Origin: Gordonia sputi NBRC 100414
GTDB taxonomy: Bacteria > Actinomycetota > Actinomycetes > Mycobacteriales > Mycobacteriaceae
Reading direction: 5' to 3'
DNA: 64,000 bases
Assembly: GCF_000248055.1 (NCBI RefSeq)
Contig: NZ_BAFC01000058.1
Coordinates: forward strand, 1 to 64,000
The position numbers and the translations under genes are program-made. The notes below the pieces were generated by a model that did no database searches, was not told where the DNA came from, and saw only the letters and a program-made list of their open reading frames with translations. Below are positions 17,377 to 26,590 of this stretch, one piece after another. Position 1 is the first letter of the stretch. Each line of letters starts with the position of its first letter.

Positions 17377-18867
17377 GTGCACGCTGAGACCTCGGCTGCG
17401 CGCGTCGCGTGTGTGATCCTCGCTGCCGCGACACTCGCAGCGGGTATGTCGGCCTGTTCGTCGGATAGTCAACCGCAGCAAGCGACGTCGTCGTCGGTCA
17501 CGACGACGACCACGAATCCCAACATCTACCTGCAGGAGCGCTCGGAGGGTGTCGCGCGACTCCTCGACGACCTCACCCTGGCCCTGACGGATGGGGATCG
17601 GGCTCGCCTCGACGGACTCCTCGACTCCTCGACGTCTCCGACGTTCCGCGATTCCCTGAACGTCGCGGCCCATAATCTCTCCGGAACAGGCACCTCCACA
17701 CCTACCTCGGCCGCAGCGTCGCAGCCGTCGACAAACCCCCGGTCAGCAAACCCCCAGTCGCCGTCCTCACAGTCGCAGCCTTCGCCGACCACGGTGCCCG
17801 CGCGTGGAACCGCTCTGAAGCTCAAGGAGTTCGGCTACCAGCTCGCGTCGACGCAGGGTACGGAGGTCCAGATGCCCGCAGAGGTTGCCGCCCGACTCGA
17901 AGCGCAGGGCAGTACCGACTCGTGGGTCGCGCCGGTGCAGTTGCGTTATGCGCTCGGCGGTGCCGGCACGCCGGGCGTCGACGAGCCGACGGTCACGCTG
18001 GATCGCGAGCTTGTGGTGGCGCGATACGGGGACAGCTGGAAACTGGTCGGCGACGCAACGCTTCTCGGCGACGACGCCCCGGCAACCCAGCTCTGGAACC
18101 TGCCGGGTCTCGAGGCCACGGACGTGCTCACCGGGGGAGGGCCGTCGGCAGTGGTGTCGTATCCGGGTACCGACGTCACCGTGGATCGGACGCGACGCTC
18201 GCTGCGTCAGGCGGTATCGGCCGTCACCGCGTTCTGGGGTTCGGAGTGGCCGCGCCGAGCCGTCGTCGTCGCAACGGCGACACCGGAGGAGTTCTCCGCG
18301 ATCGCACACAGTTCTGCGACCGACACCTCCGCCGCCGCGGCGGCCACCGTGTTCGATCGAGTCGACGGTGACACGGTGATCGGTCAGCGCGTCGTGCTCG
18401 CTCCGTCCGCCAACGACCTACCCGCCCCGGCTCTCGCCGTGGTCTTGCGGCACGAGCTCACGCACGTCGCGACGCGTTCAGTGACTGCAAAGGATGCGCC
18501 GCTGTGGATCACCGAGGGTGTTGCCGAATACGTCGGCCGTAAGGGAACCTACGTGCGTCTCGACGACGCCGCCCCGGATCTCGCCGCGCAGGTGCGCGCG
18601 GGGCAGAGTCCCGATGCGCTGCCGTCGGACGAGAATTTCGGTGTGGCGACCGACAAGTCGGCTCTGGCGTACCAGTCCGCGTGGGCGCTCGCAGCCTACG
18701 TCGCCGACCGCTACGGTGAAACACGTCTGAAGGCCCTCTATCGCGGGGTGGCGGCGTCGGGAGACGTCGGCCGACAAGACAACGCGATCGCGACTGCTCT
18801 CGGTGTCGATCGCAACCGTCTGATCGCCGACTGGCGCAGATGGCTCGCGGAACAGGTTCCGGGATAA
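17377..18867 (+). CDS. Lipoprotein with gluzincin-type (HExxH...E) metallopeptidase domain
   Basis: 496-aa predicted lipoprotein (lipobox-like LAAGMSAC), placed like Rv2189c. A Ser/Thr/Pro-rich linker (about residues 100-145) follows the N-terminal region, then a beta-rich middle part. The C-terminal domain carries RHELTHVATR (HExxH zinc motif) and, 26 residues later, WITEGVAEYV, whose Glu would be the third zinc ligand; this is the peptidase-MA/gluzincin arrangement. A secreted zinc peptidase acting in the envelope is therefore plausible; the substrate is unknown. GTG start 12 bp after ripC and 12 bp before pimB suggest one operon. Confidence 0.8.
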   Translation: MHAETSAARVACVILAAATLAAGMSACSSDSQPQQATSSSVTTTTTNPNIYLQERSEGVARLLDDLTLALTDGDRARLDGLLDSSTSPTFRDSLNVAAHNLSGTGTSTPTSAAASQPSTNPRSANPQSPSSQSQPSPTTVPARGTALKLKEFGYQLASTQGTEVQMPAEVAARLEAQGSTDSWVAPVQLRYALGGAGTPGVDEPTVTLDRELVVARYGDSWKLVGDATLLGDDAPATQLWNLPGLEATDVLTGGGPSAVVSYPGTDVTVDRTRRSLRQAVSAVTAFWGSEWPRRAVVVATATPEEFSAIAHSSATDTSAAAAATVFDRVDGDTVIGQRVVLAPSANDLPAPALAVVLRHELTHVATRSVTAKDAPLWITEGVAEYVGRKGTYVRLDDAAPDLAAQVRAGQSPDALPSDENFGVATDKSALAYQSAWALAAYVADRYGETRLKALYRGVAASGDVGRQDNAIATALGVDRNRLIADWRRWLAEQVPG

Positions 18868-18879
18868 GGAGTACGGTCC

Positions 18880-19998
18880 GTGCGTCGAACCCTGTTGGTG
18901 ACCAACGACTTTCCGCCGCGGGCCGGTGGAATCCAGTCGTATCTGCAGAATCTCATCGACAGATTGCCGCCAGAAGACGTCGTCGTCTATGCGCCCCGAT
19001 GGAAGGGCAGCGTGGAATTCGATGCGCGACAACCGTATCGCGTCTACCGGCACCGAACGACGTTGATGCTGCCCACGCCATTCGTCGCGCGTCGCGCCGC
19101 CGAGATCATCCGCAGTGAGGGCATCGAGACCGTGTGGTTCGGTGCTGCGGCACCGCTCGCGGTGATGGCTCCCGCGATGCGTAGGGCGGGCGCGGAGCGC
19201 GTCATCGCCAGCACTCATGGCCACGAGGTGGGGTGGTCGATGCTGCCCGTTGCCCGACAAGTGCTGCGCCACATCGGAAATCACACCGACGCGATCACCT
19301 ACGTCAGTAAGTACACCAGGGATCGCTTCGCTTCGGCCTTCGGGCGCGCTGCCTCACTCGAGTACCTTCCGCCCGGCGTCGACACCGATCGTTTCGCGCC
19401 GAATCCTGTTGCCCGCGAAGAGGTTCGCGCACGGTTGGGACTCGGCGATGCTCCGACCATCCTGTGTCTGTCGCGGTTGGTGCCACGCAAGGGGCAGGAC
19501 ATGCTCATCCGTGCCCTGCCGTTGATCCGCAAAGAGATGCCCGACGTCGTGCTGGTCATCGTCGGTGGTGGGCCATACGCCGACACACTGCACCGCCTCG
19601 CCCGCGAGGAGGGCGTGGCTGATCACGTGATCTTCACCGGTTCTGTTCCGGCAGAAGAACTTCCGGACTACCACAACATCGCCGACGTCTTCGCCATGCC
19701 TGCGCGCACACGCGGCGGCGGTCTCGACGTCGAGGGATTCGGAATCGTCTACCTCGAGGCGTCGGCGACGGGTGTGCCCGTCATCGCGGGACGCTCCGGT
19801 GGTGCTCCGGAGACCGTCGTCGAGGGTGAGACGGGCACTGTTGTCGACGGCCGCGACGTCCCGGCGATCGCGTTGGCAGCACTGGCGATGCTCGCCGATC
19901 GTTCGGCGGCTGCCGCGATGGGCGCCACCGGGCGCGTTGTCGCGCAGGACAGGTGGCAGTGGCGACATATGGCAGCGCGCCTACAGCAACTGCTGTAG
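18880..19998 (+). CDS. pimB: Phosphatidylinositol monomannoside mannosyltransferase PimB'
   Basis: GT4-family glycosyltransferase (372 aa) adding the second mannose to PIM1 at the cytoplasmic face, feeding PIM, LM and LAM synthesis. The N-terminal motif is TNDFPPRAGGIQSYL. The nucleotide-sugar domain has LSRLVPRKGQDMLI, GGGPY, and the E-x7-E motif within GFGIVYLEASATGVPVIAG. The start GTG 18880 has an AAGGAG site overlapping the end of the upstream gene. Position and sequence match Rv2188c. Its stop codon lies inside the terminator hairpin shared with fadD15. Confidence 0.94.
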   Translation: MRRTLLVTNDFPPRAGGIQSYLQNLIDRLPPEDVVVYAPRWKGSVEFDARQPYRVYRHRTTLMLPTPFVARRAAEIIRSEGIETVWFGAAAPLAVMAPAMRRAGAERVIASTHGHEVGWSMLPVARQVLRHIGNHTDAITYVSKYTRDRFASAFGRAASLEYLPPGVDTDRFAPNPVAREEVRARLGLGDAPTILCLSRLVPRKGQDMLIRALPLIRKEMPDVVLVIVGGGPYADTLHRLAREEGVADHVIFTGSVPAEELPDYHNIADVFAMPARTRGGGLDVEGFGIVYLEASATGVPVIAGRSGGAPETVVEGETGTVVDGRDVPAIALAALAMLADRSAAAAMGATGRVVAQDRWQWRHMAARLQQLL

Positions 19999-20004
19999 GC
20001 GCGC
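19975..20004. terminator. Bidirectional terminator between pimB and fadD15
   Basis: 13-bp perfect inverted repeat (GCGCGCCTACAGC / GCTGTAGGCGCGC) with a 4-nt loop. It includes the pimB stop codon and ends 28 bp from the fadD15 stop. Placed between convergent genes, it can act on both strands. Confidence 0.82.
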
Positions 20005-20031
20005 CTGCGTGATCTCGGCGGCTGTACGCCG

Positions 20032-21846
20032 CTACTTGGAGTAGAGCGCGTCGATGTCGTCGGAGAACTTGTCGACGACCACGTTGCGCTTCACCTTCAG
20101 GGTCGGGGTCATCTCGCCGGTCTCCTCGGAGAAGTCGGACGGCAGGATGCGGAACTTCTTGATCGCCTCTGCGTGTGAGACCGTCTTGTTCGCCTCGTCA
20201 ACTGCCGCTTGGACCTCGCCGCGCAGCTTGGGATCGTTCATGAGGGAGGCGACGTCGGCGTCGGCCGGCAGACCCATCCGCTCCTTCCATCCCGGGAAGG
20301 CCTCGGGGTCGATCGTGATGAGCGCCGAGATGAACGGCTTCTGATCGCCGACGACAACCGCCTGCGACACCAGCGGGGCCGAGCGCAACACATCCTCGAG
20401 ACCCGACGGCGAGACGTTCTTGCCGCCCGCGGTGACGATGAGTTCCTTCTTGCGGCCGGTGATGGTGATGAAGCCCTCGGAATCGATGGTGCCGAGGTCG
20501 CCGGTGTGGAACCAGCCGTCTTCGAGTGCCTGAGCCGTGGCTTCCGGGTTGTTCCAATAACCGTGGAAGACCACGCCGCCGCTCAGCAGCACCTCGCCGT
20601 CCTCGCCGAGGCGAACGGCGTTGCCCGCCACAGGTTTTCCGACGGTACCGATCTTGAATTCACCCGGGGTGTTCACGCTGAAGGCCGCAGTGGTCTCGGT
20701 CAGTCCGTATCCCTCGTACACCGGGATACCGATTCCGTTGAAGAAGTGCCCGAGCATCGCACCGAGGGGCGCGCCACCGGAGATGGCGAGCTCGCACTGC
20801 CCACCCAGCGCCGAGCGCAGCTTGCTGTAGACGAGGCGGTCGAACACTGCGTGCTTGACCTTGAGGAGCAGTGGGACGCTGCCCTGCTCCGACTTCACCG
20901 AGTACTCGATGGCAGTGGCGCTCGCGGCGTCGAAGATCTTGCCCTTGCCGCCGTCGGCAGCCGACTGACGGGCGGAGTTGTACACCTTCTCGAAGACGCG
21001 GGGGACCGAGAGGATCAGCGACGGCCTGAACTGGCCGAACGTGGCGACGATGTTCTTGGTGTCGCCGGTGAAACCGACCTCGACCCGGGCCTCGATCGCG
21101 ACGAGGGTGATCGCGTGTGCCAGAACGTGCGCGAGAGGCAAGAACATCAGCAGTCGCTTGCCCGGGGCGAGCAGGGTGCTCAGGTTGCCCTGCAGCACAC
21201 CTCGGATCTCCGAGAGCATGTTGGAGTGCGTCAGCTCGCACCCCTTGGGGCGGCCGGTGGTTCCCGAGGTGTAGATCAGCGTCGCAGGGTCGGAAGCCTT
21301 GAGAGCTGCACGGCGCTTGGCGATCTCGTCGTCCGAGACATCCTTGCCCGCCTCGATGAGGAGTTCGACGGCACCGGGGCCGGCCTTCGGATCGATCTGG
21401 AATACCTGGACGGCTGTGGGCAGATCGCCGACAGCCTCGAACTCTGCACGATGTCCGTCGTCCTCGACGATGATGGCGGAGGCGCCGGAATCCCGCATGA
21501 TCCAGTCGATCTGGCCTGACGATGACGAGTCGTAGATCGGAACGGTTGTCGCGCCCGCGCACCAGATCGCGAAATCCACCAGGATCCACTCGAGCCGCGT
21601 GCGTGACAGGACCGCGACGCGGTCACCGGGCGCCACACCGGAGGCGATCAGTCCCTTGGCTATTGCCGTGATCTGCTTGGCGGCGTCGTCTGCCCGCACC
21701 GGAAGCCACTCGCCGCCTTCTTCGCGTCGAAAGATCGTCGAGGCGGGAGTGCGCTCGGCGAGACCGAACAAGATGTCAGTACAGTTCTCGTCCTCCTCGA
21801 TCGTGAAATCGGCGGGGACGCTGTACTCGTTCAACGCAGCACTCAT
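20032..21846 (-). CDS. fadD15: Long-chain fatty acid-CoA ligase, FadD15 type
   Basis: ANL-superfamily acyl-CoA synthetase of 604 aa. The AMP-binding signature LIYTSGTTGRPKG, the VYEGYGLTE motif, the HTGDLG loop and the hinge/C-terminal motif GRKKELIVTAGGKNVSP are all visible. It activates long-chain fatty acids for phospholipid or PIM acylation or for degradation. ATG 21846 (MSAALNEYSVPADF) follows an AAAGG site; a GTG 13 codons upstream is less likely. The synteny (Rv2187) supports the name. Confidence 0.94.
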   Translation of the reverse strand: MSAALNEYSVPADFTIEEDENCTDILFGLAERTPASTIFRREEGGEWLPVRADDAAKQITAIAKGLIASGVAPGDRVAVLSRTRLEWILVDFAIWCAGATTVPIYDSSSSGQIDWIMRDSGASAIIVEDDGHRAEFEAVGDLPTAVQVFQIDPKAGPGAVELLIEAGKDVSDDEIAKRRAALKASDPATLIYTSGTTGRPKGCELTHSNMLSEIRGVLQGNLSTLLAPGKRLLMFLPLAHVLAHAITLVAIEARVEVGFTGDTKNIVATFGQFRPSLILSVPRVFEKVYNSARQSAADGGKGKIFDAASATAIEYSVKSEQGSVPLLLKVKHAVFDRLVYSKLRSALGGQCELAISGGAPLGAMLGHFFNGIGIPVYEGYGLTETTAAFSVNTPGEFKIGTVGKPVAGNAVRLGEDGEVLLSGGVVFHGYWNNPEATAQALEDGWFHTGDLGTIDSEGFITITGRKKELIVTAGGKNVSPSGLEDVLRSAPLVSQAVVVGDQKPFISALITIDPEAFPGWKERMGLPADADVASLMNDPKLRGEVQAAVDEANKTVSHAEAIKKFRILPSDFSEETGEMTPTLKVKRNVVVDKFSDDIDALYSK

Positions 21847-21994
21847 TCGTATCGACGACCTTTCGCCATCGTTGGCAATTGACACTCGTCGCCAATCGTA
21901 TCCCCGGACTTTTCACGACCCACAACCGCGCCGGAGTTGCGTGACGTGTGAGGGGTCTATCCGCTCGCGTCGGGAGTATGTGAAGCTAAGAGGC

Positions 21995-22387
21995 GTGACG
22001 AGCATTCAAGTGGCGGATGAGACATTCGTCGCTGCGGCGCCCGCGCTGGTGGCAGCCGTGGTGGGTGATCGCGGACGATGGCGATCCTGGTGGCCCGATC
22101 TGCGCATGGACGTGGCCGAGGATCGGGGTGCCGCGGGTATGCGTTGGCGGGTCGACGGTCCGGTGAGAGGAACGATGGAGTTCTGGTGCGAGCCGGTACT
22201 CGACGGGTTCGTGCTGCACTATTTCCTGCATGCAGAACCCGCCGGTGATCCGACAGGAGTCGACGTGGCAGCGCTCAACCATCGTTACCGCGTGATCGGG
22301 AAGCGGGTGACATTCGAGATCAAGGATCGTCTCGAATCAGGTCGCGCCCCAGGCGATCCCGCGATCAGTGAAAGTGTGGCGAGCTGA
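21995..22387 (+). CDS. SRPBCC-fold (polyketide cyclase-like) protein
   Basis: 130-aa protein with the START/SRPBCC helix-grip pattern: an aromatic/Trp-rich N terminus (RWRSWWPDLRMDVAEDRG), beta strands (MRWRVDGPVRGTMEFWCEPV, FVLHYFLHAEP) and a C-terminal helix. It is placed like Rv2186c and probably binds a lipid or isoprenoid ligand; the ligand is unknown. GTG 21995 has an AAGAGG site. The last base of its TGA is the first base of the next ATG (TGATG), so the two SRPBCC genes are coupled. Confidence 0.8.
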   Translation: MTSIQVADETFVAAAPALVAAVVGDRGRWRSWWPDLRMDVAEDRGAAGMRWRVDGPVRGTMEFWCEPVLDGFVLHYFLHAEPAGDPTGVDVAALNHRYRVIGKRVTFEIKDRLESGRAPGDPAISESVAS

Positions 22388-22824
22388 TGGCCGACCATAC
22401 CGAGCGTTCGATCGTCATCAACGCCGACGCCGCAGAGGTGATGGCTGTCATCTCCGACTTCGAGCACTACCCGGAGTGGGTCACCGCCGCGCGGGAGGTC
22501 GAGGTCACCGAACGCGACTCGGCCGGCAGGGCGTCGCAGGTGCGCTTCCTCCTCGATGCGGGCGTACTCCAGGACACCTACGTGCTGCGCTACACGTGGG
22601 GCGCAGACGGTGATGAGGTCTCGTGGGTGCTGGTGTCGAGTGATCTGCAGAAGGACCAGCGCGGGCGGTACGTGCTCAGCCGACAGGTGCCCGGTTCGAC
22701 CAAGGTCACCTACGAGTTGATGGTCGACCTGCAGGTTCCGATGATCGGTCAGCTCAAGCGACGTGCCGAGAAGGCCATCACCGACGCAGCACTCAACGAT
22801 CTCAAGAAGAGGGTCGAAGGCTGA
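22387..22824 (+). CDS. SRPBCC lipid-binding family protein (TB16.3-like)
   Basis: 145-aa SRPBCC protein very similar along its length to M. tuberculosis TB16.3 (Rv2185c). Shared stretches include VINADAAEVMAVISDFEHYPEW and the C-terminal VPMIGQLKRRAEKAITDAALNDLKKRVEG region. The fold makes a hydrophobic cavity, and a role in carrying or sensing lipid is likely. The gene sits among PIM/LM genes. The end is fused to an ArsA-like reading frame with no space between them. Confidence 0.88.
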   Translation: MADHTERSIVINADAAEVMAVISDFEHYPEWVTAAREVEVTERDSAGRASQVRFLLDAGVLQDTYVLRYTWGADGDEVSWVLVSSDLQKDQRGRYVLSRQVPGSTKVTYELMVDLQVPMIGQLKRRAEKAITDAALNDLKKRVEG

Positions 22825-22928
22825 TCGACCTGACGCCCATTCACATCGTCTTCGGTCCGGGGGGATCCGGGGTAAGCGCGATCGCGGCCGCGGGCGCGGT
22901 CAGCCGACCCCGGACACGGAGACCAGCG

Positions 22929-24026
22929 GTGCGTTCACCGCTGGCCGCAGATCGGCACACGCTCCTGATCACGGTCGACCGCTGCTCGCCGGTTCCCGAC
23001 GTGCTCGGTGTGTTCCGGTCACCCAACGAGGTCGTCGCGGTGTCGGCACATCTGCACCTCCTCTGCCTCGAACGACTCACGTCGGCGACGACGTCGTGGG
23101 CGCTGTTCGCCGAACTCCTCGCCGACACCGTGCGACGCTCCAAGATCTCGTTGCCGTTCGTCGACACCCTCGCCGGAATCGACCAGGCGGAGGTGACATC
23201 GCTGCCCGGCGTCGAGGATGCGTTGTTGCTGCGGCGGATTCGTGACGAGGCGGTCAGCGGTCAGTGGCAGCGCATCGTCGTCGACCTGTCCGGGGCAGGC
23301 GACCCGTATGAGTTGCTCGACGCACCGTCGAAGCTCAGGCACATGCTCGACCGTTTGTGGCCGAGGCACCGCAGGCTCGCGGCCGCGGCCGACCGTCCTG
23401 CGGTCGCGCAACTGACCACCGCGGTCGACACCATCGACCGCGACTGCGCCGACGTCGCAGAACTACTGCGTGACGCCGACACCACCGCAGCGCATCTCGT
23501 GGTCGGGAGCGGGTATCGCGGAGCGCGGTCGTTACCGCATCAGCTCGCGTCCGTCGACCTGCTCGGACTTCCGCTGCGCACCATCTTTCTCGACGACGCC
23601 ACCGCCGAATCGGGGCGTCGGGAGCTGGCGACCGACGAGATCGACAGCGTGCCCGGCGTCGAGATCCGTGGTGTCACGGCGCTCGACGCGCCACTCGACC
23701 GGCCTGCACGTCTGAAGAAGCTCGGGGTGACGCTGCTCGCGCCGTCGGGTCGCGCGCGCGGCTCGTCGGCGCTGTCGGTGGTCGGCGACGCCGCAGACGG
23801 TCTCCACACCACGTACGAATTGTCTTGGCCGCAAACGCTTCCCGACCCCGGTCGGTTCATGCTCGGACGCTCGGGCGACGACCTGCTCGTCACCGTCGAC
23901 GGTCTGCGTCACTGCCTGCCGTTGCCGTCGGTGTTGCGGCGGTGCGTCGTCGACGATGCCGACTGGGATGGTGAACAGGTGCATATCCGGTTCCGTCCCG
24001 ACCCGGCGGTATGGCCTCGACGGTGA
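22929..24026 (+). CDS. ArsA-related P-loop ATPase-like protein, start uncertain
   Basis: Resembles Rv2184c-type ArsA-related proteins by position and by a C-terminal domain typical of ArsA-like proteins (DDLLVTVDGLRHCLPLPSVLRRC...VHIRFRPDPAVWP). From the first canonical start, GTG 22929, it is 365 aa. The same frame is open back to 22821 and there encodes VFGPGGSGVSAIAAAGA, a P-loop-like segment in which the expected lysines (GKGGxGKT) are missing. No ATG, GTG or TTG lies in that stretch; a CTG at 22821 overlaps the TB16.3-like stop. Either translation begins at a non-canonical codon, or the ATP site has been lost. No metal-binding arsenical motif is seen. Confidence 0.75.
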   Translation: MRSPLAADRHTLLITVDRCSPVPDVLGVFRSPNEVVAVSAHLHLLCLERLTSATTSWALFAELLADTVRRSKISLPFVDTLAGIDQAEVTSLPGVEDALLLRRIRDEAVSGQWQRIVVDLSGAGDPYELLDAPSKLRHMLDRLWPRHRRLAAAADRPAVAQLTTAVDTIDRDCADVAELLRDADTTAAHLVVGSGYRGARSLPHQLASVDLLGLPLRTIFLDDATAESGRRELATDEIDSVPGVEIRGVTALDAPLDRPARLKKLGVTLLAPSGRARGSSALSVVGDAADGLHTTYELSWPQTLPDPGRFMLGRSGDDLLVTVDGLRHCLPLPSVLRRCVVDDADWDGEQVHIRFRPDPAVWPRR

Positions 24027-24105
24027 GGTTGCGGGTACCGTTTCCGTGCACATGTCCCCGGTCGAGTGTCGGGGCCCGCGAGCAGCAAAGGACCAGCCGC
24101 CCGAG

Positions 24106-24696
24106 ATGAGCAGCGACGACCGTGGCAATCCGTCGGGGGGACGGCAGACGCCGGGAGACCGCGACGACGCGTTCACCGGAGACCCCATCGGTGACCCTGT
24201 CCGCGACTTCGTGCTGGGCATCGCGGGGCAGATCGACCAACTCGCCGCCATCATCGGCGGAGGGGGACAGTCGGCGTCGAGCGGGGCGACTCGGGGAGCG
24301 GGCGCGCGACATCAGGCATTCGGCGACGTCGCAGGCGAGATCAGTTCACTCGTGGCCGAGATCGGCGATCTCGTCTCCAGGCTGATCGCCGCGCTCATCG
24401 CGGTACTCGAAGCCGTCGCGAACGCGCTACGCGCAACCCCTGCCACGCAGGCCTCGCCGACCGCGCAGTACCAACCGATCTCGGTACGGATCGGTACGTC
24501 GACGCCGCACCGGACGGCCCCACGCCAGACGACGCGCGAGCAGGGCGACGATAAGCACGGCCCGGCGCGACAGAGCCGCGCCGGGCAGGAAGCCAGCACG
24601 CACGACCCTGGCATGCACGACCCCGGCTCCTATTTCCCCGATCCCTTCCGTCCCTCCGTTGACCGCAGGCACCTCGATGGCGACACCGAGACGTGA
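24106..24696 (+). CDS. Hypothetical protein, Rv2183c-like position
   Basis: 196-aa protein of unknown function. Residues about 25-50 (DPVRDFVLGIAGQIDQLAAIIGGG) and 65-110 (VAGEISSLVAEIGDLVSRLIAALIAVLEAVANALRA) form amphipathic to hydrophobic helices that could sit on a membrane. The C-terminal 80 residues are polar, rich in Arg/Thr/His/Asp and probably disordered. The start is uncertain: ATG 24106 is chosen, while GTG 24046 and ATG 24052 are in frame. It sits between the ArsA-like gene and glk, and may belong to the same envelope operon. Confidence 0.68.
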   Translation: MSSDDRGNPSGGRQTPGDRDDAFTGDPIGDPVRDFVLGIAGQIDQLAAIIGGGGQSASSGATRGAGARHQAFGDVAGEISSLVAEIGDLVSRLIAALIAVLEAVANALRATPATQASPTAQYQPISVRIGTSTPHRTAPRQTTREQGDDKHGPARQSRAGQEASTHDPGMHDPGSYFPDPFRPSVDRRHLDGDTET

Positions 24697-24712
24697 TGAG
24701 GACTGAGAAATA

Positions 24713-25708
24713 ATGGGCGAGTTGACGATTGGCATCGACATCGGCGGCACCAGCGTCCGCGCCTCGGTGGTCGACGAACGCGGGCGGATGCTCGACACCC
24801 TGCGGGCCGCGACGCCGGGCACGGCGCTGGCACTCGAGCACTGCCTCGATCGACTCGTCGGCGAGCTCACCTCACGGTGGGCGGCGCGTGCCGTCGGCCT
24901 CGCGGTGGCGGGCTTTCTGACGCCTGATCGTCAGGTTGTCCGGTTCGCGCCGCACCTGCCGTGGCGTGAGGCGCGAGTCGCGGAGGAGATGAGCGCGCGC
25001 ATCGGTCTGCCGGTGGTCACCGAGCACGACGCCAACGCCGCGGCCGTCGCCGAGTTCCGATTCGGCGCTGCGGCGCGCGGACACAACTCGCTGGTCTTGG
25101 CCATCGGGACGGGCATCGGTGCCGGGTTGCTCATCGAGGGCGAGATCTATCGCGGAAGCTTCGGTGTGGCGCCGGAACTCGGACATCTGACCGTCGTCCC
25201 CGACGGTAGGCCGTGCTCGTGCGGCAAGCGCGGATGCTGGGAAAGGTATTGCAGCGGAACCGCTTTGGTCGACACCGTCGTCGAATTGCTCGCCGATGGC
25301 GATTGGGGGAGAAGCCAGCTCGCCGCCGACGTCGCAGCCGATCCCGGTTCGCTGACGGGGCGTCGTGTGGCGGGTGCGGCCGCCGACGGTGACGCGGTGG
25401 CGATCGCGGCGTTCGCGGCCTTCGCGGCGTCGCTCGGTCAGGGGCTGGCGATGATCGCCGACATCTTCGACCCCGACCTGATCGTCCTCGCCGGCGGCGT
25501 CGGCGCGGCGTCGGGCCTGTTCCTCGACGAGGCGCGCGAGCACTACGCCAGATTGATCACCGGTTCGGGGCACCGGCAACTCGCGCGCATTCGAGGCACC
25601 CAGCTCGGCGAGAGCGCAGGCGTCATCGGCGCCGCGGAGGTGGCGCGCGCGGCACTACGGTCCGAGGATGTGGCGCTCGGCGATGCAGGGTGGTCGACGG
25701 CACACTGA
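24713..25708 (+). CDS. glk: ROK-family glucokinase
   Basis: Phosphorylates glucose with ATP in the cytoplasm. 331 aa with the ATP motif DIGGTSVRA at the N terminus, GTGIGAGLL, and the ROK zinc/catalytic signature ELGHLTVVPDGRPCSCGKRGCWE. The 3-aa-offset ATG 24713 follows a GAGGACTGAG stretch. The gene neighbourhood (glk next to plsC) matches that of Corynebacterium glutamicum glk as I recall it. Polyphosphate specificity is not indicated. Confidence 0.9.
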   Translation: MGELTIGIDIGGTSVRASVVDERGRMLDTLRAATPGTALALEHCLDRLVGELTSRWAARAVGLAVAGFLTPDRQVVRFAPHLPWREARVAEEMSARIGLPVVTEHDANAAAVAEFRFGAAARGHNSLVLAIGTGIGAGLLIEGEIYRGSFGVAPELGHLTVVPDGRPCSCGKRGCWERYCSGTALVDTVVELLADGDWGRSQLAADVAADPGSLTGRRVAGAAADGDAVAIAAFAAFAASLGQGLAMIADIFDPDLIVLAGGVGAASGLFLDEAREHYARLITGSGHRQLARIRGTQLGESAGVIGAAEVARAALRSEDVALGDAGWSTAH

Positions 25709-25870
25709 GAGCACGCCCTGATGGCCCACGCAGGTGTGGGGGCTTGAGTAGAGTCATCTCACAACGTCCCGTCGGCTCACTGCGAGACTCGCCTCTCTTC
25801 GAGTTCTCACGGTGTTCTGTCCGGCGACGACTTCACCAGTGGCGACGCGGCGATGATGGAGTGAGTCTCA

Positions 25871-26590
25871 ATGTGGTACTACCTGTTCAAGTACGTTCTC
25901 CTCGGACCGCTCCTGCGGGTACTCGGCCGTCCCGAGGTCGAAGGCCTCGAGAACCTCCCCGAGCGCGGACCGGCGATTCTCGCCAGCAACCACCTGGCCG
26001 TGATGGACAGCTTCTTCCTGCCGCTGATGGTGCCGCGTCGGATCTACTTCCTCGCCAAGGCCGAGTACTTCAACGGCACCGGGATCAAGGGTCGTTTCCA
26101 GGCGTGGTTCTACACCGCCGTCGGTCAGATCCCGATCGACCGGACCGGTGCGGAGGCGGCTGCCGATGCGCTCAAGGCCGCGCGGGGCCAGCTCGAGGCA
26201 GGCAACCTGATGGGCATGTACCCGGAGGGCACCAGGTCACCCGACGGCAACCTCTACAAGGGCAAGACGGGGTTGGCCCGAGTCGCGCTCGACACCGGGG
26301 TGCCGGTGATCCCCGTCGCCATGATCGGCACCGACACCTTCAACCCGCCCGGAACCGTGCTGCCGCGCCCGACCAGGGTCAAGGTGAAGATCGGCAAGCC
26401 GCTGAACTTCGCCCGCTACGAGGGAATGCAGGGCAACCGCTTCATCGAGCGTGCCGTGACCGACGAGATCATGTACGAACTGATGCAGCTCTCCGGCCAG
26501 CAGTACGTCGACATCTACGCCGCCTCGCTCAAGGAGCCGAAGCCCGAGGTGCAGGAGCCCGCGCAGCCGGGGGAGGCCTCGGCCGCATGA
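25871..26590 (+). CDS. plsC: 1-acyl-sn-glycerol-3-phosphate acyltransferase family protein
   Basis: Membrane-associated acyltransferase of 239 aa (Rv2182c-like). Block I, SNHLAVMDS (H-x4-D), and block III, YPEGTRSPDG, define the PlsC active site; AMIGTDTFNPPGTVLPRP is the later block. It transfers fatty acyl groups to lysophosphatidate or a related lipid. ATG 25871 is preceded by GGAGTGAG. There is a 162-bp gap from glk with no gene. Its stop overlaps the ATG of a 51-codon repeat-bearing ORF. Confidence 0.92.
   Translation: MWYYLFKYVLLGPLLRVLGRPEVEGLENLPERGPAILASNHLAVMDSFFLPLMVPRRIYFLAKAEYFNGTGIKGRFQAWFYTAVGQIPIDRTGAEAAADALKAARGQLEAGNLMGMYPEGTRSPDGNLYKGKTGLARVALDTGVPVIPVAMIGTDTFNPPGTVLPRPTRVKVKIGKPLNFARYEGMQGNRFIERAVTDEIMYELMQLSGQQYVDIYAASLKEPKPEVQEPAQPGEASAA

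Noticed and set aside
20209..21519. 436-codon plus-strand open frame
   Set aside because: Antisense to fadD15, which has all adenylation motifs.
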